The translations under genes were made by a program, and so were the position numbers. Below, piece after piece: positions 33,365-44,913 of a stretch of 64,000 nucleotides of DNA. Position 1 is the first letter of the stretch. Every line of letters starts with the position of its first letter. Origin of the DNA: Rheum nobile (lineage: Eukaryota; Streptophyta; Magnoliopsida; Caryophyllales; Polygonaceae). The notes under the pieces were generated by a model. That model saw nothing but the letters and a program-made list of their open reading frames with translations, did not search any database and had not been told where the DNA came from. Where the stretch lies: assembly GCA_027886185.1 (NCBI GenBank), contig WOAB01000524.1, positions 10,186,001 through 10,250,000 of the forward strand, in the 5' to 3' direction.

Positions 33365-33878
33365 AGTGTAATCCTTGATTCACTATACATACATCAAACA
33401 CAAACTCATGCATAAATGAAAATGTCCTTAGGATTGAATTTTCACATTAGTGTAGTACACATTCCAAATAATCGAGAATCAGGGTGTCTAAAGGATTGAA
33501 CCCTTCAACTCATTTGACTACTTGAAGATACAAACACACACAAGTTTCTACACTATTCCAAGTGCTAACTTGACACTATTCTAGCCATGTGTCCTTATCC
33601 ATTCACGAACGCATACAAAGCCAAGCCCGGGCTAGTTGAAGCGGCACCACTTCACGCTCGTATAGGTGGATTCTTTTAATCATGCACCTGCAAATGCATT
33701 TTTTCAAAAGATCCATTAAGAAGAGAATCTTCAACCTTACTTTACTTGGCAGGTCCGAGCACATACCTTGGGATGAAGTATGAACATGTGCTCCAAACTT
33801 TAAGTGTAGGCTTTCCACATTGAATCCAGCCTCTAATGTCATATTAGAGGGGAATTGGGTGTCCTACCATTAGAGATT

Positions 33879-36222
33879 TTAAACGGGCTTTAAACCCATC
33901 CCGATAGCCGACTTGATTACCAAGTCCCTGGCTAACCCCTTTGTCAAGTAGTCCGCCAAATTTTGTTGAGACCGAACAAACTCAATAGTAATCACCCCAT
34001 GAGTGATCAACTCACGTACCGCGCTATGTTTAACGCCCAGGTGTCGTGACTTACCATTATACACTTGGCTATAAGCCATAGCCAAAGTAGCTTGACTATC
34101 ACAATGGATAGAAATGGGTGACACCGGTTTCGGCCACAAAGGAATCTCGTAGACTAAGTTCCTTAGCCATTCCGCCTCTCTACCGGCAGCGGCCAAAGCT
34201 ACAAATTCCGATTTCATAGTCGAACTTGTAATGCAAGTTTGCTTCTTAGAAGCTCGTGAAATGGCACCTCCCCCAAGCAAGAATACCCAACCACTAGTAG
34301 AAGAATGATCTTCTATGTTAGTGATCCAACTCGCATCCGAATACCCTTCTAAAACCGAAGGAAATCCGACATATGACAAACCATAATTCATGGTTCCCTT
34401 TAAGTACTTGAGTACCCGCCTTATTGCTTGCCAATGATGAGTACTAGGATTACTAGTGTATCTACTCAACTTGCCTACCGCATAAGCAATATTCGGCCTT
34501 GTGCTCGTCATGGCATACATTAAGCATCCAATCACTTGTGAGTACTCGAGTTGTGATACAGCTTTACCCGAATTGGGCATAAGCTTCACACTCAGATCCA
34601 TAGGAGTGCTAACCGGAAAACAAGTCTCACAATTGAACTTCTTAAGCACTTTCTCAATGTAATGAGATTGTGACAAAGATAGTCCCTTATTCTCACGTTT
34701 GATCCTAATACCAAGGATCATATCCGCCTCCCCCATGTCTTTCATAGCAAAGCTTGATGACAAAAAGGCATTTGTAAGGTCCACTTGTTTTTGATCTGTA
34801 CCAATGATCAACATGTCATCAACATACAAGCAAATGATTACTCCATTACCGGATTTATCAAATTTGTTGTATACACACTTGTCCGACTGATTTAATTCGA
34901 ATCCGCTCGACAAGACAACCTCATCAAACTTTTGATGTCACTGCTTAGGTGCTTGCTTTAGCCCATACAATGACTTTACCAACTTACACACCTTATGCTC
35001 ATTACCGGGCATAATAAACCCTTCAGGTTGCTTCATGTACACCTCCTCCTCTAAATCACCATTCAAGAATGCCGTTTTGACATCCATTTGGTGAATCACA
35101 AGGTCGTTAATAGCCGCCAAGGCAATCAACAACCTAATGGTGGAGATCCGAGCAACCGGAGCATAGGTATCAAAATAATCCAACCTTCCTTTTGTCTAAA
35201 GCCTTGGATAACCAATCGAGCCTTAAACTTGTCAATAGTACCATCGACTTTCATCTTCTTTTTAAAGATCCACTTGCAACCCAAAGGCTTGCAACCCGGC
35301 GGGAGATCCGATAAAACCCATGTGTTATTTCCCATGATGGAATCCATCTCATCATTTATTGCTTCTTTCCATAAAGCAACATCTTGAGACCTCATTGCCT
35401 CACTAAAAGTCCTAGGATCCTCATCAATATAATAGCAATATGAATATTGGAACCCAACTTTATCTCTAGATCCTTCAACCAAGTAAACTTGGAAATCTGG
35501 ACCGAAAGACTTTTCAATCCTCCCTCGCTTGCTCCTACGGAGCATAGGTGACTCATTAGAAGGAACGACCGAACCGTCTTCTTCTTTAGTTCCGCTTGTA
35601 CTAGGAACCAAATCCTTTGGTCTAGGTATGGATGAGAATCGATTCTCATCAAATATTGCATCTCTCGACTCAATCCCGGTGTTAACCGAAATAGAATCAT
35701 TAGGCTCTATCACATAGAACCTATAAGCCTTGGAATGCTCAGCATATCCAATAAAGATGCAATCAATACCTCTTTCCCCCAAGGTTTTAATCTTGGGCTG
35801 GGGTAGTCTAACGACTGCCCTACATCCCCAAACTCGAAGATAATTCAAGCTTGTTTTTTTTTGTACCAAAGTTCTTAAGGGGTAATCTTGTTCCTTTTGT
35901 TAGGAACCCTATTTAATAAATAGCAAGCCGTTAGCATGGCTTCACCCCAAAATCCGTCACTCAATCCCGAGTAGGATAACATGGAATTAACCATCTCTTT
36001 TAGGACTCTATTCTTCATCTCTGACACACCATTTTATTGTGGCGTATAGGGAGCCGTAATCTCATGTATAATGCCTACGGATTGGAAATACACAGGATCA
36101 TAAAATTCTCCACCTCTATCGGTGCGTAGTTTCTTAATCAAGTCATTTTGTTGTAATTCAACCTCGGTTTTATAAACCTTAAATTTATCTAGGGCCTCGT
36201 CTTTAGCATGTAGTAAATACAC
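33879..36222 (-). pseudogene. copia pol: integrase end, reverse transcriptase, RNase H
   Basis: From 36222 downward: integrase core piece (TDRGGEFYDPVYF, then APYTPQ) and a stop at 36034 where glutamine is expected. A stop near 35870 precedes the integrase C-terminal region and acidic linker (35869 onward). The reverse transcriptase starts with WKEAINDEMDSIMGNNTW, has a one-base shift near 35183, and reads DYFDTYAPVARISTIR. A TGA at 34938-34940 stands in place of tryptophan. The catalytic YVDDML is intact near 34828. RNase H ends at 33879. The Asp pair and RNase H motifs look normal; the breaks are recent-looking point changes. Confidence 0.8.
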
Positions 36223-37289
36223 ATAACAATAATGAGATTAATCTGGTTAATAAAACGCACACCATAAATCGCATAACATATATACAAAATATAAATACCC
36301 GACCAGTCTATACAGAGTATAGTAGGGTCTAATGACTAATCTGTTTGGAAACAGTAGAGTCAAGTTTTAGCCAATCAGTATAACTATACTGTAGGGCATA
36401 ACATGATCAGTAGACTAAAAAGTAATCTGGTCAACCTAGTAGACTTTTCATCAAGTAATCTGTATTAAATACAGTAGACCTGAATCAAGTAATCTAGAAA
36501 CATGAGTAATCTATGCAAAGCATAGTAGACTTCATAAAAACACACAAGACCTCATCTGCTTCATGAGATTCTTGTCCTTAGTCTCTTGAGACTTAAGTCA
36601 ACTATTTAAGTTAAAATATCATGATCATTATTTTGATCATCAAGTCACATAAAATGAGAATTTGAACTAATGTGACTTATATCATGGTCATACGTATTGT
36701 ACTTATACATATATTATACACCATACACCTCCATCACCCAATTATATGGAATGAATTCAAGGAATTAGATTTTCCAACCATGATCATACTATGACCAAAC
36801 TTTTTCTATGGTCATACACATGTGCTTCCACCAGTTTAATGGTACGTAAACACACATCTTTCACTCATACGAAATTTCAAATGCCACTATATGCGGTTAT
36901 CATACAATACATGACACTAACAAGAATTTAATTCTTACCCATACATATAAATAAATGTTATATGTATACATGTCCAGAGATAACACAATATGTTGCATAT
37001 ATCTTAAGATCATCAACATGGCTTAAATATCACGGTCTTCGCATAACCGCACATGAATAAAATTCAAATCCACTTTATACATTTAATGCCACATCCAAGA
37101 TCATATAGAGACCGATCTTACATATATATGTATATACCCAATACATAAATATCATAGAGGTATGACACCTCCATTTCCGCGGTCCCATATAACAACCATT
37201 CATGCTTTATTAGCATCAGCCTTTATTGTGATTAGGATGTGTGGCCTCTCAAATTAGATTTGATAACCAACCACTACCGCACATGACAA
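36223..37289. other. foreign AT-rich block replacing copia gag-protease-integrase
   Basis: Between gag codon ~70 and the middle of integrase the copia coding sequence is replaced by about 1.07 kb with no copia motifs. It contains many AGTAATCT/AGTAGAC and TATGGTCATAC words and microsatellite-like TATATATG. No terminal repeats or target duplication could be seen. Origin unknown. Confidence 0.55.
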
Positions 37290-37520
37290 TCAATCATATG
37301 ATCTTGTCATTTCCCACTTGTTGCGCTTCCTTGTCTCCTCCAAGGGCTCATTCTCCGGATCCTCCGGTGTGGGTGGCATTGGCATACTCAAAACGTACAC
37401 CACCTTGAGCGTTGTGAGGAGGAAGTGCATCTTCTTTTGCCATCTTCGGAAGTCCACGCCTTCGAACTTCTCCAACTTCCCGAACTTGGATGTCATCTCA
37501 CGAACCGATGCAGCCACCAT
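37290..37520 (-). pseudogene. copia gag N-terminal fragment
   Basis: It starts with MVAASVREMTSKFGKLEKFE and FRRWQKKMHFLLTTLKVVYV, a very typical plant copia gag N-terminus. It breaks after RKRNKWE, where the foreign block begins. The ATG is only about 30 bp from the 5' LTR, leaving almost no leader. Confidence 0.8.
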
Positions 37521-37550
37521 TGATCAAACACGAAAAATATTGATTTTGAA

Positions 37551-38312
37551 TGTTGTAGAAGGGTTGCTCGTTGATCAATCTTCGGTTGTCTTGGATATCA
37601 ATTGAATCGTGTTTTGAACACTTTCCAAAATCAATGTTTCGACCCTATACTTGTTGCCTCGGGTTACACAAAATCTGATCCGGGATAAGACAATCGCACC
37701 TCTAATGATTCAGGCAAATCAAAAGAGAACACTTGAAGTTTTCGGTTTTGTTCGATTTGAGAGATTGTTATATCTCGCGTACCAAAGACTTGCCCCAAAC
37801 CCGCTCTTATATAGAGCATAGGAATTTAGGCAGTTATAAGTCGTTTTAGGAGATTAAAAAGTAGTTTTAGCGGTAAAGTTAGTTAAAAACATGCCAAAAC
37901 TGCCAAAACTCCCTTACCGGCAAGCCGCACGGTTTGTGACAAATCGTGCCACAAACCATGCGGCTTTACAGAAGCCAGATTCGTCACTCTAGGGCACCGC
38001 ACGATTTGTGACAAACCGTGCCACAAACCGTGCGGCTTTACAGAAGCCAAAACTGGCTTTTGTTCTGCCCTGGCATGGTCTGTGCCCATGTGCACGGTTT
38101 GTCACAAACCGTGCACACCCCTTAGCACCCCGAAAACACCTTCTTGGTGTCCGCCTCTTGAATCTGACACGTTTCGTAACTCCGAATCCGAATCCACGCA
38201 CACGAGTGTGCACTCCGCACTCTCGAACCTCGTTATACGCCAAACAAACTCCTTAAGTCTTTGAGCGAATCTCGACTACACTAAATGGCCGATGACACTA
38301 AAATCACCAACA
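37551..38312 (-). repeat. 5' LTR of the minus-strand copia
   Basis: 762 bp copy of 32587-33349. On the minus strand the promoter-like CTATATAAGAGC lies at about 37803-37814. The same GCACGGTTTGT hairpins recur, the best at 38090-38116. No TGGTATCAGAGC primer site follows. Confidence 0.85.
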
Positions 38313-38619
38313 CACTTTGTCGTTCCCATGCCCATCTTTGCTTTCTCCTTCAGTATATAAATGGCTTTAGCTGCTAGGATTTTCAAATAGGAGGACCAAT
38401 TTGTTGGTATAGATGGCTAATTTTCATATTTAGAAGCTTAATATTGATTATGAGGGATGAGTTGAGATATGTCCACAAGCTGCTCGATGAAATCGTGAGC
38501 TGAACCTGGATGAAACACCCTCAAGGATAAATAACTCAGTTTATTTTACAATTCTATAGCCAATTGACATGAAACATGACAGAAAGTCATCATAAATGCA
38601 ACAAAATGAAATGAACGAC

Positions 38620-39240
38620 AATATGCTTAATATGAACTTTGATGTTATAATATATGAACCTTGTATGACTATCTATGAACCTTGAAATATGACATATGAA
38701 TACCTAATTAATTATATAGTGCACGAAATATGGAAAATTAGAGATTTTCAAAAGAATAAGTATGAACGTTAGATTACTACATATGAACATTGACATGTTA
38801 TATATGAACTCATAAGTTTCTATTGTTCTTAGAGTATGGAGAACAAGATCAAGCTTTCAAAATAATAAATATGAAACCTAAATGACTATATATGAACATC
38901 GGCATGTAACATAATAACATTAAAGGGTGTGGGGGTTGGGTATGAGTAATTTATAAAAGTATGAACATTCGATTGTTATATATGAACATTCAATTGTTAT
39001 ATATGAACATTAACTTGTATCATATGACCCTAGTGTTTCTATAACCAAGGAAAAATAAATCTCAAACACGAACATGCATAAAGTATTATATGTGAACATT
39101 TACACACAAAGGATGAACCTATGTTACACAGATAATGAAAACGTGCACGGATAGTTTTATGAAAATAAATATGAACCTTAAGTGAATATATATGAACGGA
39201 AAAATGATACATGTGAACGTATAACATAAATCGAGAGTTT
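38620..39240. repeat. array of TATGAAC(C/A)TT words in Mutator-like element 2
   Basis: About 20 degenerate copies of ATATATGAACATT or TATGAACCTT, all in the same direction. The same word type occurs at 26690-27930 in another element. Confidence 0.65.
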
Positions 39241-39262
39241 TCGCAAGCACAATATGTAACAT

Positions 39263-39325
39263 ATGTGTGATTCGAACCCATATCATGTATACCATCACAA
39301 TGCTCAACCATTTGAGTTAATAGGT
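39263..39325 (-). ncRNA. tRNA-like sequence
   Basis: On the minus strand AACTCAAATGGTTGAGCATTG (A-box-like) and GGGTTCGAATC (a good B box, 39269-39279) are spaced as in a tRNA. The ends do not form an obvious acceptor stem. Probably a tRNA pseudogene or SINE head. Confidence 0.4.
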
Positions 39326-39967
39326 TATGACAAAATTAATTGTTTGAACATTTAACACATGACTCTAGTATTTTATGGTCTTAGAGACATTTCTACAAAT
39401 AGGTGGTGTGCACCCTAACTCATCCTTCTTTAATATCTAAGTTCAAAGTCATATATCAAAACGAGTTTCAGATTTATGATAGAAGACAATAGTCGCATTC
39501 AATTTCTTCGTCCATATGATCCCCATTCATTAGAATTTCAGCGGTGCTTCTTCTCCAAGTTGTGCTAAAAAATGACTACTTTTACTTAGTTATGGAGATT
39601 GGGGGTTTTGATCCTCGAGAAAAAGAACAATTTGCTATTAGAGATGATGAAGACTAATGAAATTAGAGGTATTTAATCTCACTCGAGTGAAGGATTTTGC
39701 TCCATCTTCAATGGCGAATTTTGCAGATCTGGAAGTGAATTGGAGGAGAAAGAGTTGGGGATGCGGGGGTATTTTTGGAAAAAGTTAGGTTTTTGAGTTT
39801 ATTTATAAAAACGCCATTAAATATGGCAGCATGGGCACACTTCCTTTTTTTGAAAAAAATCTAAATCTTTTAATCTCGTATGTCCGTTCTCCCATCCTAA
39901 GGCTATTGAAGCTTCGTACTTTTCACGTTAAAGGTGAAATGTACCCGAACCGCCCTCAGAATATATA

Positions 39968-41148
39968 TATATATATATACTTTTTATGGTATTTATGTCC
40001 AATATCTTAAGGACATATGAGAATTCAAGTTCAAAAACTAAAATTCTATATTAAAAAAGATACATTCGATAAAAAATATTTAATAGAATCTTAATAACAT
40101 ATCTATTGAATCATTCTAATGTTGTACTTGTAATGTGTGTAATTTAGCTTAAAAATCAATTAATTAATTACAGATGAATTCTTTAAGGAAATAATTTATG
40201 CAAAGAGTGATCGATCTCAGTTGAGGACACATTTTATGTTATTTATACTTACTAGTTTATAAAAATATAATATCGAATGTGAATTTGGTGAGAACACTTC
40301 TTAAAATGAGAACTCTCTTAAAATGTGAATTGGTGTACAAGTCTGTGCAACAAGGTGTACAAGGAGGAGAAAGTGAACAATGTACTTACAATCTTATGCA
40401 CACATATTTGGATGCACAATCGTGCACTACGTTGGTGCACAACTGGTCATCACTCTCTTGCTTTTGCTTGTCGGAGTTGGAAACTTTTGATGTCTTGTAT
40501 TTGATTCAAGGAGCAACACCTCAAATGAAATTGTTGTTAATTAATCTAGCTATATTACGCTTTTTCTACTCTATGTCCATGTACACATGTTAAGAGTTTA
40601 AATTTGTAAATTATTTCCAAACTATTTTTAGGAGTAAATCGATCCTTAGGAAAAAAAGTTAAACTAGTGATTAAAAAATATTTTTACTAAATATATAATT
40701 TTTATTAATGTGTATGAATGGGCACATATTAGAAAAAACCTATATATTAAAGTAAAATAAACTATTGTCACATAGCACCCTCACATTTATTTTGTCACAT
40801 GTCATTTTCTCTTCTTATTTTCATTTTTTTTTAAATATTTATTTAAGATTTATGTCCTAAAGCTACTACTAATCTTTTCTTGTTTAAATACAAATCAATT
40901 AGAAAGATTACAAAATCAATCAATTAAGAAAACTACAAATAAATTATAAAAGATTACAATTAAAAACATTGGATTGAACATCATGTGTCTTTTTCAACAA
41001 AATATAATCGGCAAAACTCCATTTGAGAAATCTTCATATGGAGATTCCATGGGTTTTAGATCTTTATATGCAGAAGTTGAAAATCAATGTTAGTTTTTAT
41101 AAGGTATCGTAACTGATGATGCAAAGAAGCCAAATCTATCGAACTATG
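39968..41148. other. AT-rich flank with possible transposon ends
   Basis: No gene identified. 40279-40593 is open (104 codons) but unlike known proteins and contains GTGCAC-rich words. GGTGAGAACACTTCTTAAAATG near 40287 resembles the end of a TIR element, and 40740-40800 resembles a Helitron 5' end. Partners were not found. Confidence 0.35.
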
Positions 41149-41153
41149 GACTG

Positions 41154-41823
41154 TGTTTTGGGGCGAAAAGATCGGACGACCTAAATCGCCTTAGACGGGG
41201 TAACTAGTCGATCGGGTGATAGAAAACAGTCCAAACCAAGCCAAAAATAGATAAACACAGAATAAATGTATAATAGCGTGATGATCTTATTAGATGTCGT
41301 GTGAATCAGACTGAATCGTGATACAACTTATCGTAATAAAACCAGAGATCGAGTGGGACTCGACCGGCGACTTGTGAGTGGCGACCGGCAGGGATCTAGC
41401 GTAAGCAGCCGTTAGAGAGCTAGGTGGAGAGCGAGAGTGCTATTCTGGTGAGTTGTTTTGTTTCCGAACGCTTGTCCTGTGTGTAATTGTGTAGTCTTCT
41501 TCTTATCTTCCTCGTCGTCCTGATATGGTAAGTCTTTTACTCTTGTGACCGTTTATGCTTCGGCCGAATATTCCATCTTCAATGCTCGGAGTGATGGTGA
41601 AGATTGCGCCATTAAATCTCTACATTTATGGTGGTTTGAAGGCAGTGGCCGTTGCGTGATCTAGCATTTAATGCTTGGCGAGATCCTCGCGATCCTGTCG
41701 GAAGGCATTCGACCAGAGACGTCTCATCGGATCCTCTGGGCTTTCTTCTTCGATCTTCCGATTGGCAATGGGCTTGGGCTCGACCGATTTGACCCATCTT
41801 CTCTGGAGAATCCAGGCCCAACA
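41154..41823 (-). repeat. 3' LTR of the Tat element
   Basis: 670 bp, plus-strand TGTTTTGGGGCG to GGCCCAACA. About nine substitutions and no indels versus 50561-51230 (~1.3% by eye). Confidence 0.9.
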
Positions 41824-41838
41824 ATAGCCCCAAGTTGC
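41824..41838 (-). other. polypurine tract of the Tat element
   Basis: On the minus strand GCAACTTGGGGCTAT ends directly at the 3' LTR (TGTTGGGCC). It is only moderately purine-rich but correctly placed. Confidence 0.5.
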
Positions 41839-42130
41839 TATGGGCTTACGGTTTAGGCAAGTTGACCGGAATCCGTGGCAACTTCTCTAGACACGATCTC
41901 CACCTTCCAATTTGGCGCGTTTGCTCAGGGCTACGTGGCGCGAGATCGAGGCATGATGCGACGCCTCTGCAGGCCTTCACTTCCCTCCATAAATTCGTAG
42001 AAGAAGGAATCGATTACTCTTCATCATCTTCCTTTGCAAGTTTCTGGTAAGCCTCTTGGTTTCTCTTGCCATAGCTTTCTGATTTCTCTTAGTCGTAGCT
42101 CTTCGATTCTCCTCTTTTCCCATTCTCGAA

Positions 42131-44040
42131 ATGGTTTCTCTCGAGGCTTCTGAGTCATCGAAGACTCTCTCCGATTCTCGTGAAGGCGAAGCTCCTTCTC
42201 GTTTTATTTTGAAAGAGTCGGATGCGTTGGTTAGCACTATGTCCCAGGCGGAACTGGATCAGGTGCTCCAAGTCGGAGGTTTTCCGTCGGAGATGGTTGC
42301 CAGGCTGCCTCACCCAGACGAGAGGGCCGATGCTCGCTATGAGGGATGGGTTTGCTTCTACTCTTACCCGTTTAGAATAGGGCATAGGTTTCCTTTTTCC
42401 CCCCTTGTCAGGGACTTCTTAGCTATGTTGGCGCTGGCGCCATGTCAAGTAATGCCTCAGGCGTGGAGAGTACTTAGGGTTTCAGACCTTGTGAATGTTC
42501 AAACTGGGGCTGATTTTGACTTCGACGCCCTATGGTACAACTACTTCATAGGATCGAAGAGTTCTTGTCGCGTTCAGTTGCGTGTCCGACCTGGTCGGAA
42601 GCCCTTGGTGCAGAGCCCTGATGTTAACGACCGCGGATGGGGGTCGAAGTTCTTTTTCGTCGAACGCTCTTCTCTGGAGAAGGAGGGAGAATGTCCGTTT
42701 TTGTTGACGGAGTGGTGAGTCGATAGTATGTACTTGTCTTTTCTTTCGTGTATTTGTGTGTCTTAACTCTTGCTTTAACTTTTCTTTTTTATAGTCCCCG
42801 AACCAGAGGATCTAGAAGTGAGTAGCCGATCAGAGGGCTTGTCAAAGATTGTGCTTGAGATTCCCGCATCTAAAAGGAAATTTGTGAACGTCAACTTGCT
42901 GGCGACGACTCCTGCCTCACAAGAAGATATGTCGAATGTTTCTTCATCTCGTGCGAAAGGTAGACTTTCGGCTTTAGGAATCTTTTTATTGTTTTTCACT
43001 TTGTCGTGTACTTTAGGATTTCTCCTTTTTTGTTGTCCTGTTGTGTCAGGTTCCCCTGGTGGTCGGTCGAGTGCTCGCCTGAGGGTGGCGTCGGGAAAAA
43101 GCTTGATTGAGCAAAGGAAAGCAGCAGCCAAGGCGGCGTCGAGCAAACCGGCTCTGATTGACCTGACGACTACGGTTAAAGCTGGCTCTAAGAGGAAAGC
43201 GAGCGCTCGTCCTGATGATGTCAAGGCGGAGGACGTCCCTAAGAAGAAAGGCGCGACCGCCGAAGGGGTCGGTAAGATCGGTGCCGTAGGGCCGTCGATC
43301 GTTGATCTTTTTCGCGCTCAAGACCTGACTTTGAAGTCGGAAGTTAAGGACGTCTCCCCTTTGGACTGCATTGGTGAAGCGGGCAGTTCCGCGTGGAGGG
43401 TGTGTTGCCCTTTGTTTTGTGCGTTTTTGTATTTCTTTTGTTCGATTGTGTTTTCTGATTCGCGTATTTGTGTTGTCGTATGCCTTTTTGTCAGGCTTTT
43501 CAATACTTCTTGGGAGCTTACTCCGGTGTCCAGGCGATGCTTGTCAAGGCTGAGGACAGGGCTGCTAGGTCAGAGTCCGACCTTGCCTCTTTAAGGACCA
43601 AGCTGGAGGGAGCGGAGAGTCGCTGTCGTGAGACTGAGCGTCGTCTCACCAGGGAGATGGTCGCATGTCAGAGGGAGTTTGAAGAGTGCAGGGCAGGCAT
43701 TGAGGAGGAAGTGAAGCGGGCTCGGATTGACGACGGTCAGATTGCTGGCGACGTTGGGGCCTTCTACGCGGTGAAATCGCGCATCAAGATGATTGAAGAG
43801 TTCAACGAGGGCAAGCATGAGCTCTGGGACCTGAAGGCGGAGAAGGAGACTTTGGACTCCATGTTTCCAAAGGGCGATCCTGGTCAGGAGCTGTTCTACT
43901 TAGCCGGCGTCAGAGAAGAGGTTGTGGATGAAGATGTCGATGAGGACGAAGCTCATTCTGGCGATGCTAAGCCGACCGACGAGATAGCCCCATTGGAGCC
44001 AGCCCCTGCCGAAGGTAACGTTGTTGTTCCCGATGCTTGA
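42131..44040 (+). CDS. antisense extra gene of the Tat element, four exons
   Basis: Opposite in strand to gag-pol and lying between integrase and the 3' LTR. Proposed exons: 42131-42714, 42795-42959, 43050-43399 and 43495-44040, each bounded by GT..AG introns of 80-95 bp with pyrimidine-rich ends. Exon 1 begins MVSLEASESSKTLSDSREGE and contains SQAELDQVLQVGGFP and WGSKFFFVERSSL, resembling the Transposase_28 'putative gypsy type transposon' domain found in antisense genes of Tat elements. The last exon is a Glu/Arg-rich coiled coil with an acidic tail (VVDEDVDEDEA). Exons 3-4 join in phase. Exon 1-2 is off by one base with the best splice sites, so either another acceptor (42823 or 42826) is used or this copy is mutated. 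Function unknown. Confidence 0.6.
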
Positions 44041-44913
44041 CTTTGTTTGTCCCACTTGTGTGTGGGTTTAGACATTTGGTGTCTTTGGATAATGTATGTT
44101 TTGGCGACCCGTCCACCATCGCGGGTCGCAGAATATTTCTGTTTGATGAAGTCCTACAGATGTGTAGGCAGACAATGTGGTTTGGCGACCCGTCCGCCAT
44201 CGCGGGTCGCGTATTTATAAAAATGCTTTTTATTTTGCTGCAAATGCGTTTTTACATGTAGAATTGCATGCTAGTTTGTTTCGTACATGTTCGTCGAACT
44301 TTCGAGGAAGTTGTCGACGACGTTTAGTATGTCGTGTATGTCGGTTTCACCCGTGTGCTCCGTCGAGTGGGGTTTCACCGTGTGTATGTATGCAGAGCAG
44401 GCCTGCGATGTGTTTGTGTATGTGTTAGTCATGACATTATACAGGGGAGGTAAGCAATATATAATAAGGTGTTTGTTCCTTATGTTTAATTACGTGAATG
44501 TAATAAGGTGTTGTACCTTATGTTTTGTATAAGGCAGGCGGTGTGCCGACGTGCCTGTGTTGTCATCTCCCCGTAATCCGATCGATCGTGTAATGTAAGC
44601 GCTATATGCGGATGACAGGATCCATTTGCGGACGACTGGGTCCATTTGCGGACGACGGGGTCCAATGTAAATGCTGTTCTGCATTTGTGTTTTTGTAAGG
44701 AGGAAATCCTCGCTTAGTGTCAGATGATGACATGTAAAAGAAAGTAGCGATATATATGCGATGGCATGCGATATGTATGCGACGGATGACAATGTATATG
44801 CGATAGCATGCGATATATATGCGACAGATGGCAATGTATATATGACAGCATGCGATAGGTAGCCATGTATATGCGATGTATAGAGTTTTGCGTGATGTTT
44901 TTACCTTATTGGT
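44041..44913. other. noncoding region of the Tat element with short repeats
   Basis: Separates the antisense gene from integrase. It contains a duplicated word GGCGACCCGTCC(A/G)CCATCGCGGGTCGC (near 44102 and 44184), three copies of GCGGA(T/C)GAC-x-GG(A/G)TCCA (44608-44665), and a ~60-bp tandem repeat of ATGCGATGGCATGCGATAT type (44750-44880). Both genes would end here, so the repeats could act in 3' end formation. Confidence 0.6.

Larger units (their letters stand above)
32587..38312 (-). mobile_element. copia LTR retrotransposon, defective
   Basis: LTRs at 32587-33349 and 37551-38312 with target duplication CACTT (32582-32586, 38313-38317). Read on the minus strand: gag start, a foreign block, part of integrase, reverse transcriptase, RNase H, polypurine tract, 3' LTR. 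Stops, a frameshift and the loss of most of gag, protease and part of integrase make it non-autonomous. The two LTRs look ~95% identical or better. Confidence 0.85.
32229..39957. mobile_element. Mutator-like element 2, split by a copia element
   Basis: The inverted ends are similar over ~45 bp (left GACTGGGG to AGTACGAAGC; right, reversed, GAGGGCGG to AGTACGAAGC) and are directly flanked by AGAATATATA at 32219-32228 and 39958-39967, a 10-bp duplication typical of Mutator-like elements. Without the 5.7-kb copia insert it is about 2 kb. It carries an open plus-strand segment at 32286-32594 (unknown protein), a TATGAAC word array (38630-39240) and a tRNA-like segment. No transposase recognised. 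Confidence 0.6.

Noticed and set aside
40279..40593. 104-codon plus-strand open frame as a gene
   Set aside because: No recognisable domain, rich in GTGCAC-type words seen in transposon arrays, and next to a TIR-like end; not supported as a gene.
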